Below, one piece after another: positions 25,546 through 33,818 of a stretch of DNA of 64,000 nucleotides. The first letter of the stretch is position 1. The number at the start of each line of letters is the position of its first letter. The stretch is from Pseudomonas cichorii (GTDB lineage Bacteria; Pseudomonadota; Gammaproteobacteria; Pseudomonadales; Pseudomonadaceae): positions 18,635 to 82,634 of the forward strand of contig NZ_RBRE01000085.1 of assembly GCF_003700275.1 (NCBI RefSeq), read 5' to 3'. Made by a program: the position numbers and the translations under genes. The notes below the pieces were generated by a model. The model searched no databases, was not told the origin of the DNA, and saw nothing but the letters and a program-made list of their open reading frames with translations.

Positions 25546-26739
25546 ATGAACGAGCCCCTCAAAGCGCCCTTACGCCCTTTGGCTGATTCCTCCGTTTCGG
25601 CCGTGGTCGCAGGCTTCATTGCCATGATGACCGGCTGCACCAGTTCGCTGGTGCTGATGCTCCAGGCCGGACAGGCAGCCGGCCTGACCAATGCCCAGGT
25701 ATCGTCCTGGCTGCTTTCCATGTTCATCGGCATGGCGGTGTGCAGCATCGGCCTGTCGTTGCGTTATCGCGCGCCGATCAGCGTGGCCTGGTCGACGCCC
25801 GGCGCCGCCTTGCTGATTACGACCCTGGGCGACGTGAGCTATCCAGAGGCGATTGGCGCCTTTATCACCTGTTCGATCCTGGTCATCATCTGCGGCATGA
25901 CCGGCAGTTTCGAGCGGTTGGTCAAACGTCTGCCAGCCTCTCTGGCGGCGGCCTTGCTGGCTGGCATCCTGTTCAAGATCGGCAGCGATATCTTTATCGC
26001 CGTCCAGCACCGCACCAGCCTGGTACTGGGCATGTTCTTTACCTATCTGCTGGTCAAGCGGGTTTCGCCACGCTACTCGGTATTGGCGGCGTTGCTGGTG
26101 GGGATTGGCGCCTCCAGCCTGCTGGGGCTGCTGAACTTCCAGGACCTGACGCTGGAAGTGGCCATGCCGGTCTGGACCACGCCGACATTTTCGCTGGCCT
26201 CGACCATCAGTATCAGCATCCCGTTGTTCGTGGTGGCCATGACTTCGCAGAACATGCCGGGCATCGCCGTGCTGCGCGCCGACGGCTACCACACGCCTTC
26301 CTCTCCCTTGATTTCAGCCACGGGCATCACCTCGCTACTGACCGCGCCTTTTGGCTGCCACGGGCTCAATCTGGCGGCGATCAGTGCTGCAATCTGCACC
26401 AGCCCGAATGCTCACGAAGACAAGAGCAAGCGCTACACCGCAGCGGTCTGGTGCGGGATTTTCTATGCCGCCGCCGGCGTGTTCGGCGCGACCCTGGCCG
26501 CGCTGTTCGCTGCATTCCCCAAGGAACTGGTGCTGTCGATTGCTGCGCTGGCGCTGTTCGGCTCACTCATCAACGGCTTGACCGTCGCCATGAGCGAACC
26601 CAGGGAACGTGAAGCGGCGCTTATCACCTTTATGGTCACGGCCTCAGGCCTGACCCTGTTTTCGATTGGCTCGGCACTCTGGGGAATCGTTGCAGGTGTG
26701 CTGACCCTGGTGATACTCAACCTGCGCAAGAGCAACTAA
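25546..26739 (+). CDS. BenE family benzoate/H+ symporter-like transporter
   Basis: A 397-residue inner-membrane protein with about twelve membrane segments and the BenE-family signature around SISIPLFVVAMTSQNMPGIAVLRADGY. BenE imports benzoate in Acinetobacter; here no ben catabolic genes are adjacent, so the substrate may differ. It follows marR by 21 bases with a good AAGGAAA ribosome-binding site and is very likely in the same transcript. Confidence 0.9.
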   Translation: MNEPLKAPLRPLADSSVSAVVAGFIAMMTGCTSSLVLMLQAGQAAGLTNAQVSSWLLSMFIGMAVCSIGLSLRYRAPISVAWSTPGAALLITTLGDVSYPEAIGAFITCSILVIICGMTGSFERLVKRLPASLAAALLAGILFKIGSDIFIAVQHRTSLVLGMFFTYLLVKRVSPRYSVLAALLVGIGASSLLGLLNFQDLTLEVAMPVWTTPTFSLASTISISIPLFVVAMTSQNMPGIAVLRADGYHTPSSPLISATGITSLLTAPFGCHGLNLAAISAAICTSPNAHEDKSKRYTAAVWCGIFYAAAGVFGATLAALFAAFPKELVLSIAALALFGSLINGLTVAMSEPREREAALITFMVTASGLTLFSIGSALWGIVAGVLTLVILNLRKSN

Positions 26740-26742
26740 GGA

Positions 26743-27687
26743 TCAAGAACGCGCAGCCGCAGCCACCAGCAAGGTTCCGGCATCGGCGTCGAGAATCGCC
26801 TGCGTGCCCAGGGGCACGGCCTGATTGACGTCGCCATGTCCGACCGGCAGCCCGCCGAGAACTGGAATCCCCAAATGGCCCAGCCGCTCCAGCAAGACAT
26901 CGGCCGGGCTGATCGATCCACCGCTGTTGGCCGGCACGCTGAATTCGCCCACGGCCACACCGGCCAGGCGCTGCAGGATGCCGCAATTGCCCAGATGAGT
27001 CAGCATGCGGTCGACCCGATACGCTGCTTCGCCGACATCCTCAAGTAACAGAATGGCGCCGCTCAGGTCCGGCATGAAAGGCGTACCGACACAGGTGCCG
27101 AGCATGCTCAGATTGCCGCCGAGCAACAGTCCCTGCGCCGTGCCCTGGGTACGTACGCTGGCAGTCGGGGCTTTCGGATCGGCCTTGAGCAGCACCGGCT
27201 CGCTGCTCATCAGTACATGGCGCATGCCGCTGACGAACAGGCCGCCACGCTCCAGTTGGGTCGCCACCGGGCCATGAATGCTCGCCAGTCGGGCATGAGC
27301 CCATAACGCACCATGCAGCGCCGTGATATCGGAAAACCCGGTCACCAGTTTCGGGTCACGACGAACCGCCTCGATATCCAGTTGCGCAATGATGCGCTGC
27401 GTACCGTAACCGCCGCGGTTGCAGATGACCGCACGGATTTCCGGGTCGGCAAGGGCGCTGTTCAGATCGGCAAGACGATCTTCGTCAGTGCCGGCATAAA
27501 AGGAATGCCTGCCCAGCGCATGCGGGTAGACGCGCGGACGCAGACCCCAGCCCTTGAGCACCTCGACTGCGGCTTCGATCTTCGGCGCAGCCACCGGGCC
27601 GGCCGGGGAAACCAGCGCAACGGCATCGCCTGCACGCAGCACGCCGGGATAAAGGGTGGGTAAATTCGTGGGGAACATTCCGGCCAT
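26743..27687 (-). CDS. ldcA: LD-carboxypeptidase
   Basis: A 314-residue S66-family serine peptidase that removes the terminal D-alanine from L,D-tetrapeptides during murein recycling in the cytoplasm. The likely catalytic residues are Ser in GFSDITALHG, Glu in LLEDVGEAAYRVDRM and His in PVGHGDVNQAVPLG; the motif NRGGYG is also typical. I chose the ATG at 27687, which has GAGAG upstream; the longer reading lacks family sequence. Its stop lies four bases from the benE stop (convergent). Confidence 0.9.
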   Translation of the reverse strand: MAGMFPTNLPTLYPGVLRAGDAVALVSPAGPVAAPKIEAAVEVLKGWGLRPRVYPHALGRHSFYAGTDEDRLADLNSALADPEIRAVICNRGGYGTQRIIAQLDIEAVRRDPKLVTGFSDITALHGALWAHARLASIHGPVATQLERGGLFVSGMRHVLMSSEPVLLKADPKAPTASVRTQGTAQGLLLGGNLSMLGTCVGTPFMPDLSGAILLLEDVGEAAYRVDRMLTHLGNCGILQRLAGVAVGEFSVPANSGGSISPADVLLERLGHLGIPVLGGLPVGHGDVNQAVPLGTQAILDADAGTLLVAAAARS

Positions 27688-27875
27688 CCAGACTCTCAAT
27701 GAATGGGCAATGTAGAGCACCCATGCAGGTGACTCAAGTCGCATACAGCTTTCGTAATAGCTGACCACTGGCATCATCCTGCTGGATAGAGCCGCATTCG
27801 CTGCATGACCGTTGCTTGCCTGAACAGACATCAACGGCTTCAATCAGCCTTTCTTCTTCATACTGAGGACCCGCC

Positions 27876-28880
27876 ATGACCACCCTTGCCAATCGCCAGT
27901 TCCTGCTTGCCAAACGACCTGTTGGCCAACCCGGCAGAGAGAACTTCACGTTTCAGGAAGTCCCGGTTGCAGAAGTGGCAGACGGGCAGATTCTGGTGCG
28001 CAACCAGTTCCTGTCCCTCGACCCGGCCATGCGTGGCTGGATGAACGAAGGAAAATCCTATATTCCGCCGGTTGAGCTGGGCCATGTGATGCGTGCCCTG
28101 GGCGTGGGCGAAGTGCTCGAATCGAAAAACCCGCAGTTCGCAGCAGGCGACTACGTGCAAGGCTCGGTGGGCGTGCAGGATTACTTCGTCGGCGAGCCAA
28201 GAGGTTTTTACAAGGTCGACCCGAAACTCGCCCCGCTGCCCCGCTACCTTTCTGCGCTGGGCATGACCGGCATGACCGCCTACTTCGCCTTGCTGGATGT
28301 CGGCGCGCCGAAAAGCGGCGATACCGTGGTGATTTCCGGGGCTGCCGGTGCAGTGGGCAGCGTGGCCGGACAAATCGCCAAGCTCAAGGGCTGCCGGGTC
28401 ATCGGTATTGCGGGCGGCAAGGAAAAGTGCAGTTCGCTGATCGATGAACTGGGTTTCGACGGCGTGATCGACTACAAGAGCGAAGACGTGCTGGCAGGCC
28501 TGAAACGCGAATGCCCGAAAGGCGTGGACGTGTTTTTCGATAACGTTGGCGGCGACATTCTGGATGCAGTGCTCAGCCGCCTGGCACCCAAGGCCCGTGT
28601 CGTAATCTGTGGCGCCATCAGCCAGTACAACAACACGTCACCGGTCAAAGGCCCGAGCAACTACCTGTCGCTGCTGGTCAATCGCGCTCGCATGGAAGGC
28701 TTCGTGGTCCTCGACTACGCCTCGCAGTTCGCCGAAGCCAGTCAGGAAATGGCCGGCTGGATGGCCGAAGGCAAGCTCAAGAGCCGCGAGCATATCGTCG
28801 AAGACCTGGAAACCTTCCCGGAAACCCTGCTCAAGCTGTTCAGCGGCGAGAATTTCGGCAAGCTGGTCTTGAAGGTTTAA
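27876..28880 (+). CDS. NADP-dependent medium-chain oxidoreductase (CurA-like)
   Basis: A 334-residue MDR-family enzyme of the leukotriene B4 12-hydroxydehydrogenase / curcumin reductase group. Visible are the substrate-domain start NRQFLLAKRPVGQP, the nucleotide loop SGAAGAVGSVAGQIAKLKGC and the tail motif FFDNVGGDILDAVL. It has no zinc ligands. It should reduce the double bond of alpha,beta-unsaturated ketones or aldehydes with NADPH. GAGG eleven bases upstream supports the start. It seems monocistronic. Confidence 0.92.
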   Translation: MTTLANRQFLLAKRPVGQPGRENFTFQEVPVAEVADGQILVRNQFLSLDPAMRGWMNEGKSYIPPVELGHVMRALGVGEVLESKNPQFAAGDYVQGSVGVQDYFVGEPRGFYKVDPKLAPLPRYLSALGMTGMTAYFALLDVGAPKSGDTVVISGAAGAVGSVAGQIAKLKGCRVIGIAGGKEKCSSLIDELGFDGVIDYKSEDVLAGLKRECPKGVDVFFDNVGGDILDAVLSRLAPKARVVICGAISQYNNTSPVKGPSNYLSLLVNRARMEGFVVLDYASQFAEASQEMAGWMAEGKLKSREHIVEDLETFPETLLKLFSGENFGKLVLKV

Positions 28881-28896
28881 TTCCTTCGAGAATAAG

Positions 28897-28933
28897 TTCG
28901 CTCCCGCACCGCGGGAGCGAATTCATTCGCGAA
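28897..28933. repeat. REP element between the oxidoreductase gene and pyrF
   Basis: TTCGCTCCCG-N-CGGGAGCGAA hairpin followed by TTCATTCGCGAA. It may also serve as a terminator for the two convergent genes. Confidence 0.7.
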
Positions 28934-28941
28934 CAACAGGT

Positions 28942-29640
28942 TTACTGCAGCTCGGCAACCACCGCTGCCAGGGCCTGGGCCGGATCGGCGGCCTGGCTGA
29001 TCGGGCGGCCAATCACCAGATAGTCGGAACCTGCATCCAGCGCCTGACGCGGTGTCAGGATACGACGCTGGTCGTCCTGGGCGCTGCCTGCCGGGCGAAT
29101 GCCGGGAGTGACCAGTTGCAGCGACGGGTGAGCAGTCTTCAAGGCCCGGGCTTCCAGCGCCGAACACACCAGACCGTCCATGCCGGCCTTTTCCGCCAAC
29201 GCAGCCAGGCGCAGCACCTGCACCTGCGGGTCGATGTCCAGGCCGATACCGGCCAGATCTTCGCGCTCCATGCTGGTCAGTACGGTCACCCCGATCAGCA
29301 ACGGCTGGGGACCGCTGCGCTTTTCCAGCTCTTCACGGCACGCCGACATCATGCGCAGGCCACCGGAGCAATGCACGTTGACCATCCATACGCCCATTTC
29401 TGCCGCAGCCTTGACGGCCATGGCGGTGGTGTTGGGAATGTCGTGGAATTTGAGGTCCAGAAACACCTCGAAGCCCTTGTCGCGCAGGGTTTCGACGATA
29501 TCCGAGGCACAACTGGTGAACAGCTCCTTGCCGACCTTGACCCGGCACAGTTTCGGATCGAGCTGGTCAGCCAGCCGTAAGGCGGCGTCACGGGTCGGAA
29601 AATCCAGGGCGACGATGACAGGAGTCTGGCAGGCGGACAT
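28942..29640 (-). CDS. pyrF: Orotidine-5'-phosphate decarboxylase
   Basis: A 232-residue TIM-barrel enzyme that converts OMP to UMP, the last step of de novo pyrimidine synthesis. The catalytic Asp-Lys-Asp array is seen in [12 protein letters not shown] (near residue 62), with [14 protein letters not shown] at the start and VTPGIRP near 185. I chose the ATG at 29640, because it gives the normal family N-terminus and length; 28 extra residues upstream are not family-like. Confidence 0.96.
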   Translation of the reverse strand: MSACQTPVIVALDFPTRDAALRLADQLDPKLCRVKVGKELFTSCASDIVETLRDKGFEVFLDLKFHDIPNTTAMAVKAAAEMGVWMVNVHCSGGLRMMSACREELEKRSGPQPLLIGVTVLTSMEREDLAGIGLDIDPQVQVLRLAALAEKAGMDGLVCSALEARALKTAHPSLQLVTPGIRPAGSAQDDQRRILTPRQALDAGSDYLVIGRPISQAADPAQALAAVVAELQ

Positions 29641-29706
29641 GAGCGGGTTCTCAGGTAAGTCGAAATCGGCGCGCATTGTAGCCGAACCTGCAGATCGGCG
29701 GGACCC

Positions 29707-29760
29707 GGTGATCGCTATTTGCACGCGCCACTTTGTCGCTTTGCTGCTTTACCGATCACC
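29707..29760. promoter_or_regulatory. Possible enhancer (UAS) for the sigma-54 promoter
   Basis: Inverted repeat GGTGATCG and CGATCACC separated by 38 bp, 150-200 bp before the -24 element, the usual distance for an enhancer-binding protein site. Confidence 0.4.
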
Positions 29761-29909
29761 ACAAGAGGCTGAATCGGCAAAAACATTGCGCACTGACAGC
29801 GTTCCCCACGGTAACGCCACGCACCAAACCGGTACAAGAAGCAAAGCCAGCCGCCCGAGTCGTTCTGCAAACGACCTTTTTTGAAGCAATACGACGGTGA
29901 TTCATGCAC

Positions 29910-29925
29910 TGGCACGGAGCCTGCA
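29910..29925 (+). promoter_or_regulatory. Sigma-54 promoter of the ethanolamine permease gene
   Basis: TGGCACGGAGCCTGCA matches TGGCACG-N4-TTGCA with one mismatch and the correct GG-N10-GC spacing. It lies 41 bases before the ATG. In P. aeruginosa, ethanolamine genes are known to depend on RpoN and the activator EatR. Confidence 0.8.
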
Positions 29926-29966
29926 ACCTGTAAAAAGATATTTCAAGGACCCTCAGGGAGAAACAC

Positions 29967-31331
29967 ATGAGTCAGCAACTCAAGCCAACGCTGGGCACGC
30001 TTCATTTGTGGGGGATCGCTGTCGGACTGGTGATTTCCGGAGAATACTTCGGCTGGAGTTACGGCTGGGGCGTGGCGGGAACCCTCGGCTTTCTGGTCAC
30101 GGCCTTGATGGTCGCCACGATGTACACCTGCTTCATCTTCAGTTTCACCGAACTGACCACCGCCATTCCCCACGCAGGCGGGCCATTCGCCTATAGCCGC
30201 CGCGCATTCGGAGAAAAAGGGGGCTTGATCGCCGGCATGGCCACGCTGATCGAGTTTGTCTTTGCGCCACCGGCGATTGCCCTGGCCATCGGCGCCTACC
30301 TGAACGTGCAGTATCCGACCCTGGACCCCAAGCTTGCGGCAGTCGGCGCCTACGTCGTGTTCATGACCCTCAATATTCTCGGCGTGAAACTGGCTGCGAC
30401 CTTTGAGCTGGTAGTGTGCATCCTCGCCGTGGCCGAACTGCTGGTATTCATGGGCGTAGTGGCTCCCGCATTCAGCTTCAGCAACTTTGCCCTGCATGGC
30501 TGGGCGGGCTCCAGCACCTTTGGTCCGGGGGCGATTGCCGGCATGTTTGCCGCGATCCCGTTCGCGATCTGGTTCTTCCTGGCCATCGAAGGCGCAGCCA
30601 TGGCGGCCGAAGAAGCCAAGGACCCCAAACGCACCATCCCCAAGGCCTACGTCAGCGGCATTCTGACCCTGGTGGTCCTGGCCATCGGCGTGATGCTGTT
30701 TGCAGGCGGCGTGGGCGACTGGCGCACACTGTCCAACATCAACGATCCGCTGCCGCAGGCCATGAAAACAGTGGTTGGTGAAAACTCCGGCTGGCTGCAC
30801 ATGCTGGTCTGGATCGGCCTGTTCGGTCTGGTCGCCAGTTTCCACGGGATCATCCTGGGCTACTCGCGGCAGTTCTTCGCCCTGGCACGTGCCGGTTACC
30901 TGCCCTCTTCACTGGCCAAGCTGTCACGCTTCCAGACGCCGCACCGGGCAACCATTGCCGGTGGCCTGATCGGCATTGCAGCGATCTACAGCGACGGCCT
31001 GATCAACCTGAACGGCATGAGCCTGACGGCGGCCATGATCACCATGGCGGTCTTCGGCGCCATCGTGATGTACATCATGAGCATGCTCAGCCTGTTCAAA
31101 CTGCGCAAGACCGAACCGTTGCTGGAACGCAGCTTCCGTGCGCCCGGCTACCCGATCGTTCCAGGCATCGCCCTGGCGCTGGCCGTGGTGTGCCTGGTGG
31201 CAATGACCTGGTTCAACCTGCTGATCGGTTTTATCTTCCTCTGCTTCATGGCAGTAGGCTTCATCTACTTCAGCCTGACCGCCCAGTCCCGTGCCAACGC
31301 CCCTGCCGACGCAATGCTGACCGGCTCGTAA
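29967..31331 (+). CDS. eat: Ethanolamine permease
   Basis: A 454-residue APC-superfamily permease with about twelve membrane segments. The N-terminus (LKPTLGTLHLWGIAVGLVISGEYFGWSYGW) is typical of the ethanolamine permease family. It imports ethanolamine as a nitrogen and carbon source. A sigma-54 promoter precedes it, and CAGGGAGA is the ribosome-binding site. The usual eutB and eutC lyase genes do not follow here; a small unrelated gene does. A hairpin terminator follows the stop codon. Confidence 0.9.
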   Translation: MSQQLKPTLGTLHLWGIAVGLVISGEYFGWSYGWGVAGTLGFLVTALMVATMYTCFIFSFTELTTAIPHAGGPFAYSRRAFGEKGGLIAGMATLIEFVFAPPAIALAIGAYLNVQYPTLDPKLAAVGAYVVFMTLNILGVKLAATFELVVCILAVAELLVFMGVVAPAFSFSNFALHGWAGSSTFGPGAIAGMFAAIPFAIWFFLAIEGAAMAAEEAKDPKRTIPKAYVSGILTLVVLAIGVMLFAGGVGDWRTLSNINDPLPQAMKTVVGENSGWLHMLVWIGLFGLVASFHGIILGYSRQFFALARAGYLPSSLAKLSRFQTPHRATIAGGLIGIAAIYSDGLINLNGMSLTAAMITMAVFGAIVMYIMSMLSLFKLRKTEPLLERSFRAPGYPIVPGIALALAVVCLVAMTWFNLLIGFIFLCFMAVGFIYFSLTAQSRANAPADAMLTGS

Positions 31332-31339
31332 ACATCAAA

Positions 31340-31372
31340 GGCCGCGTGCAACCATCATGGTTTCACGCGGCC
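31340..31372 (+). terminator. Terminator after the ethanolamine permease gene
   Basis: GGCCGCGTG pairs with CACGCGGCC, with an inner AACCA/TGGTT stem. Confidence 0.7.
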
Positions 31373-31445
31373 CTTGCAGAGCGCATACACTTGAACCATT
31401 GGGCAGCCCCTTGCTCAAACCGGTTATGACTACAAGGAGAGTGCT

Positions 31446-31613
31446 ATGCCCTGGTATGCCTGGTTGATTCTGATCGTTGCAATTGGCTCCATCGTCGGAG
31501 GCCTGATGCTACTGCGCGACACCGCGCAAAAACTGCCCCTGACCGAGGAGCAGCTAAAGCGGGTTCACGAACGTAATGCCGAGATGGATGCCAAGGAAGC
31601 CAAGGATCAGTGA
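31446..31613 (+). CDS. DUF2897 small membrane protein (55 aa)
   Basis: A 55-residue protein starting MPWYAWLILIVAIGSIVGGLMLL, with one N-terminal membrane helix and a short charged C-terminal tail (KLPLTEEQLKRVHERNAEMDAKE). This fits the DUF2897 family of proteobacterial small membrane proteins; function unknown. AAGGAGAG lies just before the ATG, a very good ribosome-binding site, which supports a real gene. It lies 114 bases after the ethanolamine permease, beyond a terminator. Confidence 0.8.
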   Translation: MPWYAWLILIVAIGSIVGGLMLLRDTAQKLPLTEEQLKRVHERNAEMDAKEAKDQ

Positions 31614-31629
31614 TGATCCCGTCCCTCTC

Positions 31630-32472
31630 TCACTTCGCGACCTTCTTGCTCGCTGCCTTGTCAGCCGAGTAAGGAGGCACGACCAATACCTTGATGTGCA
31701 GTGGCTCGAAGATTTTCGCGAACTGCCCGTCATCCCGCAATTGCTGCAGCAACCGGTCAAACTGTTTCGCGCTGATGCTACCGCCCGGATTCAGCAGTGC
31801 GTACTGACGGTAAAGCTGGTCAACCCGTTCGGAAACCAGAAACTGTTCGGCTTCGCTCTGGTTGTGGGCCATGAAGTCCACCAGATAAGAGCGGGTCACC
31901 GGCGCGATATCCACACGCCCGCGCAAGACCATCAATAGATTGCTGTCATGGGAATAGGTCGAGGTGACGTTGAAGTTCTCGCTCAGGTACTTCTGGTCGG
32001 CATTGAAGTTGGCGAAACCATAGTGATAACCGCTGAACAGGGCCAGACGCTTATCGGACAGATCATTGAAATAACTCTGCTGACGCCCCTCGATGCGCCG
32101 GGCGACAAAGACCTCGGCATCTTCCAGACCCATGTCCACCAGATCATAGGACACATTTTTCCAGCCCCAGTCGGGGTTTTCAAAAATGGCGATGTCGAAG
32201 CGACCCTGGGCAAAGTCACGAAAGCGGCGCTGCACGGAAGTCGGCACTACCACAAATTCGTAGTCGCGCTGACTGGCATTCAGGGCCTCGATAAGCTTGG
32301 GCAGGAGCCCGGTATCGTTGCCCTTTTCGGGGCGAATCATATAGGGCGGAAAATGCACAGCCGCAACCCGCACGACTTGAGCGGCTTCGACCTGCCAGCT
32401 CAATAACAGCGCGCCGATCAGCATCGCTCCCTTACGCAACAACACATCGGTTATCACTGCGTGCATCTTCAT
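31630..32472 (-). CDS. Periplasmic solute-binding protein (SBP_bac_3 family)
   Basis: A 280-residue secreted protein. Residues 1-30 form a signal peptide (LIGALLLSWQVEAA), followed by a type 3 solute-binding domain (VVRVAAVHFPPYMIRPEKGNDTGLLPKLIEALN...). Such proteins usually bind amino acids for an ABC importer, but there is no permease or ATPase gene beside it, so it is an orphan binding protein or a sensor-like protein. The ligand is unknown. It is convergent with the DUF2897 gene. Confidence 0.87.
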   Translation of the reverse strand: MKMHAVITDVLLRKGAMLIGALLLSWQVEAAQVVRVAAVHFPPYMIRPEKGNDTGLLPKLIEALNASQRDYEFVVVPTSVQRRFRDFAQGRFDIAIFENPDWGWKNVSYDLVDMGLEDAEVFVARRIEGRQQSYFNDLSDKRLALFSGYHYGFANFNADQKYLSENFNVTSTYSHDSNLLMVLRGRVDIAPVTRSYLVDFMAHNQSEAEQFLVSERVDQLYRQYALLNPGGSISAKQFDRLLQQLRDDGQFAKIFEPLHIKVLVVPPYSADKAASKKVAK

Positions 32473-32868
32473 GAAAAGGCATCGGTCAAAAACGCCACAC
32501 GCTATGCGTTTTCAGCGGTTTAAACAACAGCAATCGGCAGAATTGTATCCGCTCTGAAAAACGGACTGCAGATTGCCCCAAAAACCAAGGCACCCATGGA
32601 ATATTCAGCGGTCGATTGGTGTACAGGTAAAAACCAGGCAAACCCAGGCTTTGTACGAAAAGTCGGTTATCGAAGGTCACGCAAGGCAAAAACAGGCGAG
32701 GAACGGTCGGAGTCGCGCTCGACTTTACGTGTTGTAAATGAGCATTCCGAGCCTGTTTTTAACGCAGCATCACCGAGCACAGCCACTTTCGTAGAAAGTC
32801 TAATAGAGCGTAGCCGAGTGAATATGGCTACTCTGCACTCACTAAAACTGTTGGATGGGAGCTTCATA
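32473..32868. other. 396-base intergenic region rich in inverted repeats
   Basis: No convincing protein gene, although the frame of the exonuclease stays open upstream. It contains the arms AAAAACAGGC (32688-32697) and GCCTGTTTTT (32751-32760), a hairpin ACTTTC-GTA-GAAAGT (32785-32799) and GTAGCC-N10-GGCTAC (32810-32831). The set looks like a structured repeat or an untranslated RNA leader. Confidence 0.6.
32685..32831. repeat. Candidate interspersed palindromic element
   Basis: Three successive dyads: an outer 10-bp pair AAAAACAGGC/GCCTGTTTTT spaced 53 bp, then a 6-bp hairpin, then GTAGCC/GGCTAC. The tail is immediately upstream of the exonuclease gene. I suspect a dispersed Pseudomonas repeat, but only one copy is in this window. 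Confidence 0.4.
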
Positions 32869-33411
32869 ATGCCGCATTGGCTGGTGATCGACCTGGAGGC
32901 TACTACCGAGGAAGGCGGATGGCCGGTCGCAGAAATGGAAATCATCGAAATCGGCGCAACGCTGGTGAATCAGGACGGACGTGAGCTGGATCATTTCGAG
33001 CGCTTCGTACGCCCGGCACGCCGCCCCTTGCTGACGCACTTCTGCCGGGAACTGACCCATATCAGCCAGAGCAATATCGACAGCGCCGCTCCCCTGACCA
33101 GTGTCTGGCCACAATTTGAACGCTGGCTGAGCCATCATCAGGCACGTCTGGTCGGCTGGGCCAGTTGGGGTGATTACGATCGCAAGCAACTGGAAGAACA
33201 ATGGCGCCAACACAGCCTGGAAAGCGCCCTGAGCAACATGCCTTATGTAAACCTCAAGCAGCGCTTCGCCGATGCCCGGCAATTACAGCGTCCACCGGGG
33301 CTCAACAGCGCATTGCAACTGGCCGGCATGCAGTTCAGTGGACAGCAGCACCGGGCGCTGGTCGATGCGCGTAACACCGCCCGATTGTTGCCGCTGATTC
33401 TTCCCAATTGA
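32869..33411 (+). CDS. DEDDh 3'-5' exonuclease
   Basis: A 180-residue exonuclease of the DnaQ/ERI-1 type. Motif I is VIDLEAT (Asp and Glu metal ligands, residues 7-9), the Asp of motif II is in WGDYD, and motif III is HRALVDARNTARLL (His and Asp). Such stand-alone enzymes trim RNA or DNA 3' ends; its target is not known. I chose the ATG at 32869 with GGGAG eight bases upstream; the in-frame extension to 32596 runs through hairpins and lacks family sequence. Confidence 0.9.
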   Translation: MPHWLVIDLEATTEEGGWPVAEMEIIEIGATLVNQDGRELDHFERFVRPARRPLLTHFCRELTHISQSNIDSAAPLTSVWPQFERWLSHHQARLVGWASWGDYDRKQLEEQWRQHSLESALSNMPYVNLKQRFADARQLQRPPGLNSALQLAGMQFSGQQHRALVDARNTARLLPLILPN

Positions 33412-33494
33412 ATATCAGGATTGCCAAGTGACGATGCTTGATACCTTGGGCATACTATTCGCCTCTTTTCAGCCCTTTCATCAAGGAATCTCGC

Positions 33495-33776
33495 ATGTTC
33501 AAGGTCAATGAGTACTTCGACGGCACTGTCAAATCCATCGCTTTCAGCCAGACCGAAGGCCAGGCCACGATTGGCGTGATGGCAGCGGGCGAATATGAGT
33601 TCGGCACTGCGCAGCGTGAAATCATGCACGTGATTTCCGGCGAACTGGTCGTCAAGCTACCGGACAGCACGGATTGGGAAACCTTCAGCAGCGGCAGCCA
33701 GTTCAATGTACCGGCCAACAGCAAGTTTCAGTTGAAGGTGAGTGTCGATACCGCTTACCTGTGCGAATACCGTTAA
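33495..33776 (+). CDS. ppnP: Pyrimidine/purine nucleoside phosphorylase
   Basis: A 93-residue single-domain cupin protein (formerly YaiE, DUF1255) starting [17 protein letters not shown]. PpnP of E. coli splits many nucleosides with phosphate to the free base and ribose-1-phosphate. The sequence is full length, and the motif [15 protein letters not shown] is typical. AAGGAATC precedes the ATG. A hairpin follows the gene. Confidence 0.93.
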   Translation: MFKVNEYFDGTVKSIAFSQTEGQATIGVMAAGEYEFGTAQREIMHVISGELVVKLPDSTDWETFSSGSQFNVPANSKFQLKVSVDTAYLCEYR

Positions 33777-33785
33777 GCCAGCCGG

Positions 33786-33808
33786 GGCTGCGTGCCAGAC
33801 ACGCAGCC
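33786..33808. terminator. Bidirectional terminator after ppnP
   Basis: GGCTGCGTG-N5-CACGCAGCC, a perfect 9-bp stem between convergent genes. Confidence 0.65.
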
Positions 33809-33818
33809 TGCCAATGCC

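Larger units (their letters stand above)
29641..29966. other. 326-base regulatory region of the ethanolamine permease
   Basis: No protein gene is seen. It contains a strong sigma-54 promoter (29910-29925) and three dyads upstream: GGTGATCG-N38-CGATCACC at 29707-29760, GCGTT-N9-AACGC at 29799-29817, and GTCGTT-N5-AACGAC at 29859-29875 (the last followed by a T-run, so it could be a terminator). Confidence 0.65.

Noticed and set aside
32596-32868. In-frame upstream extension of the exonuclease gene
   Set aside because: The segment is full of inverted repeats, and the ATG at 32869 has a good ribosome-binding site and a normal family start.
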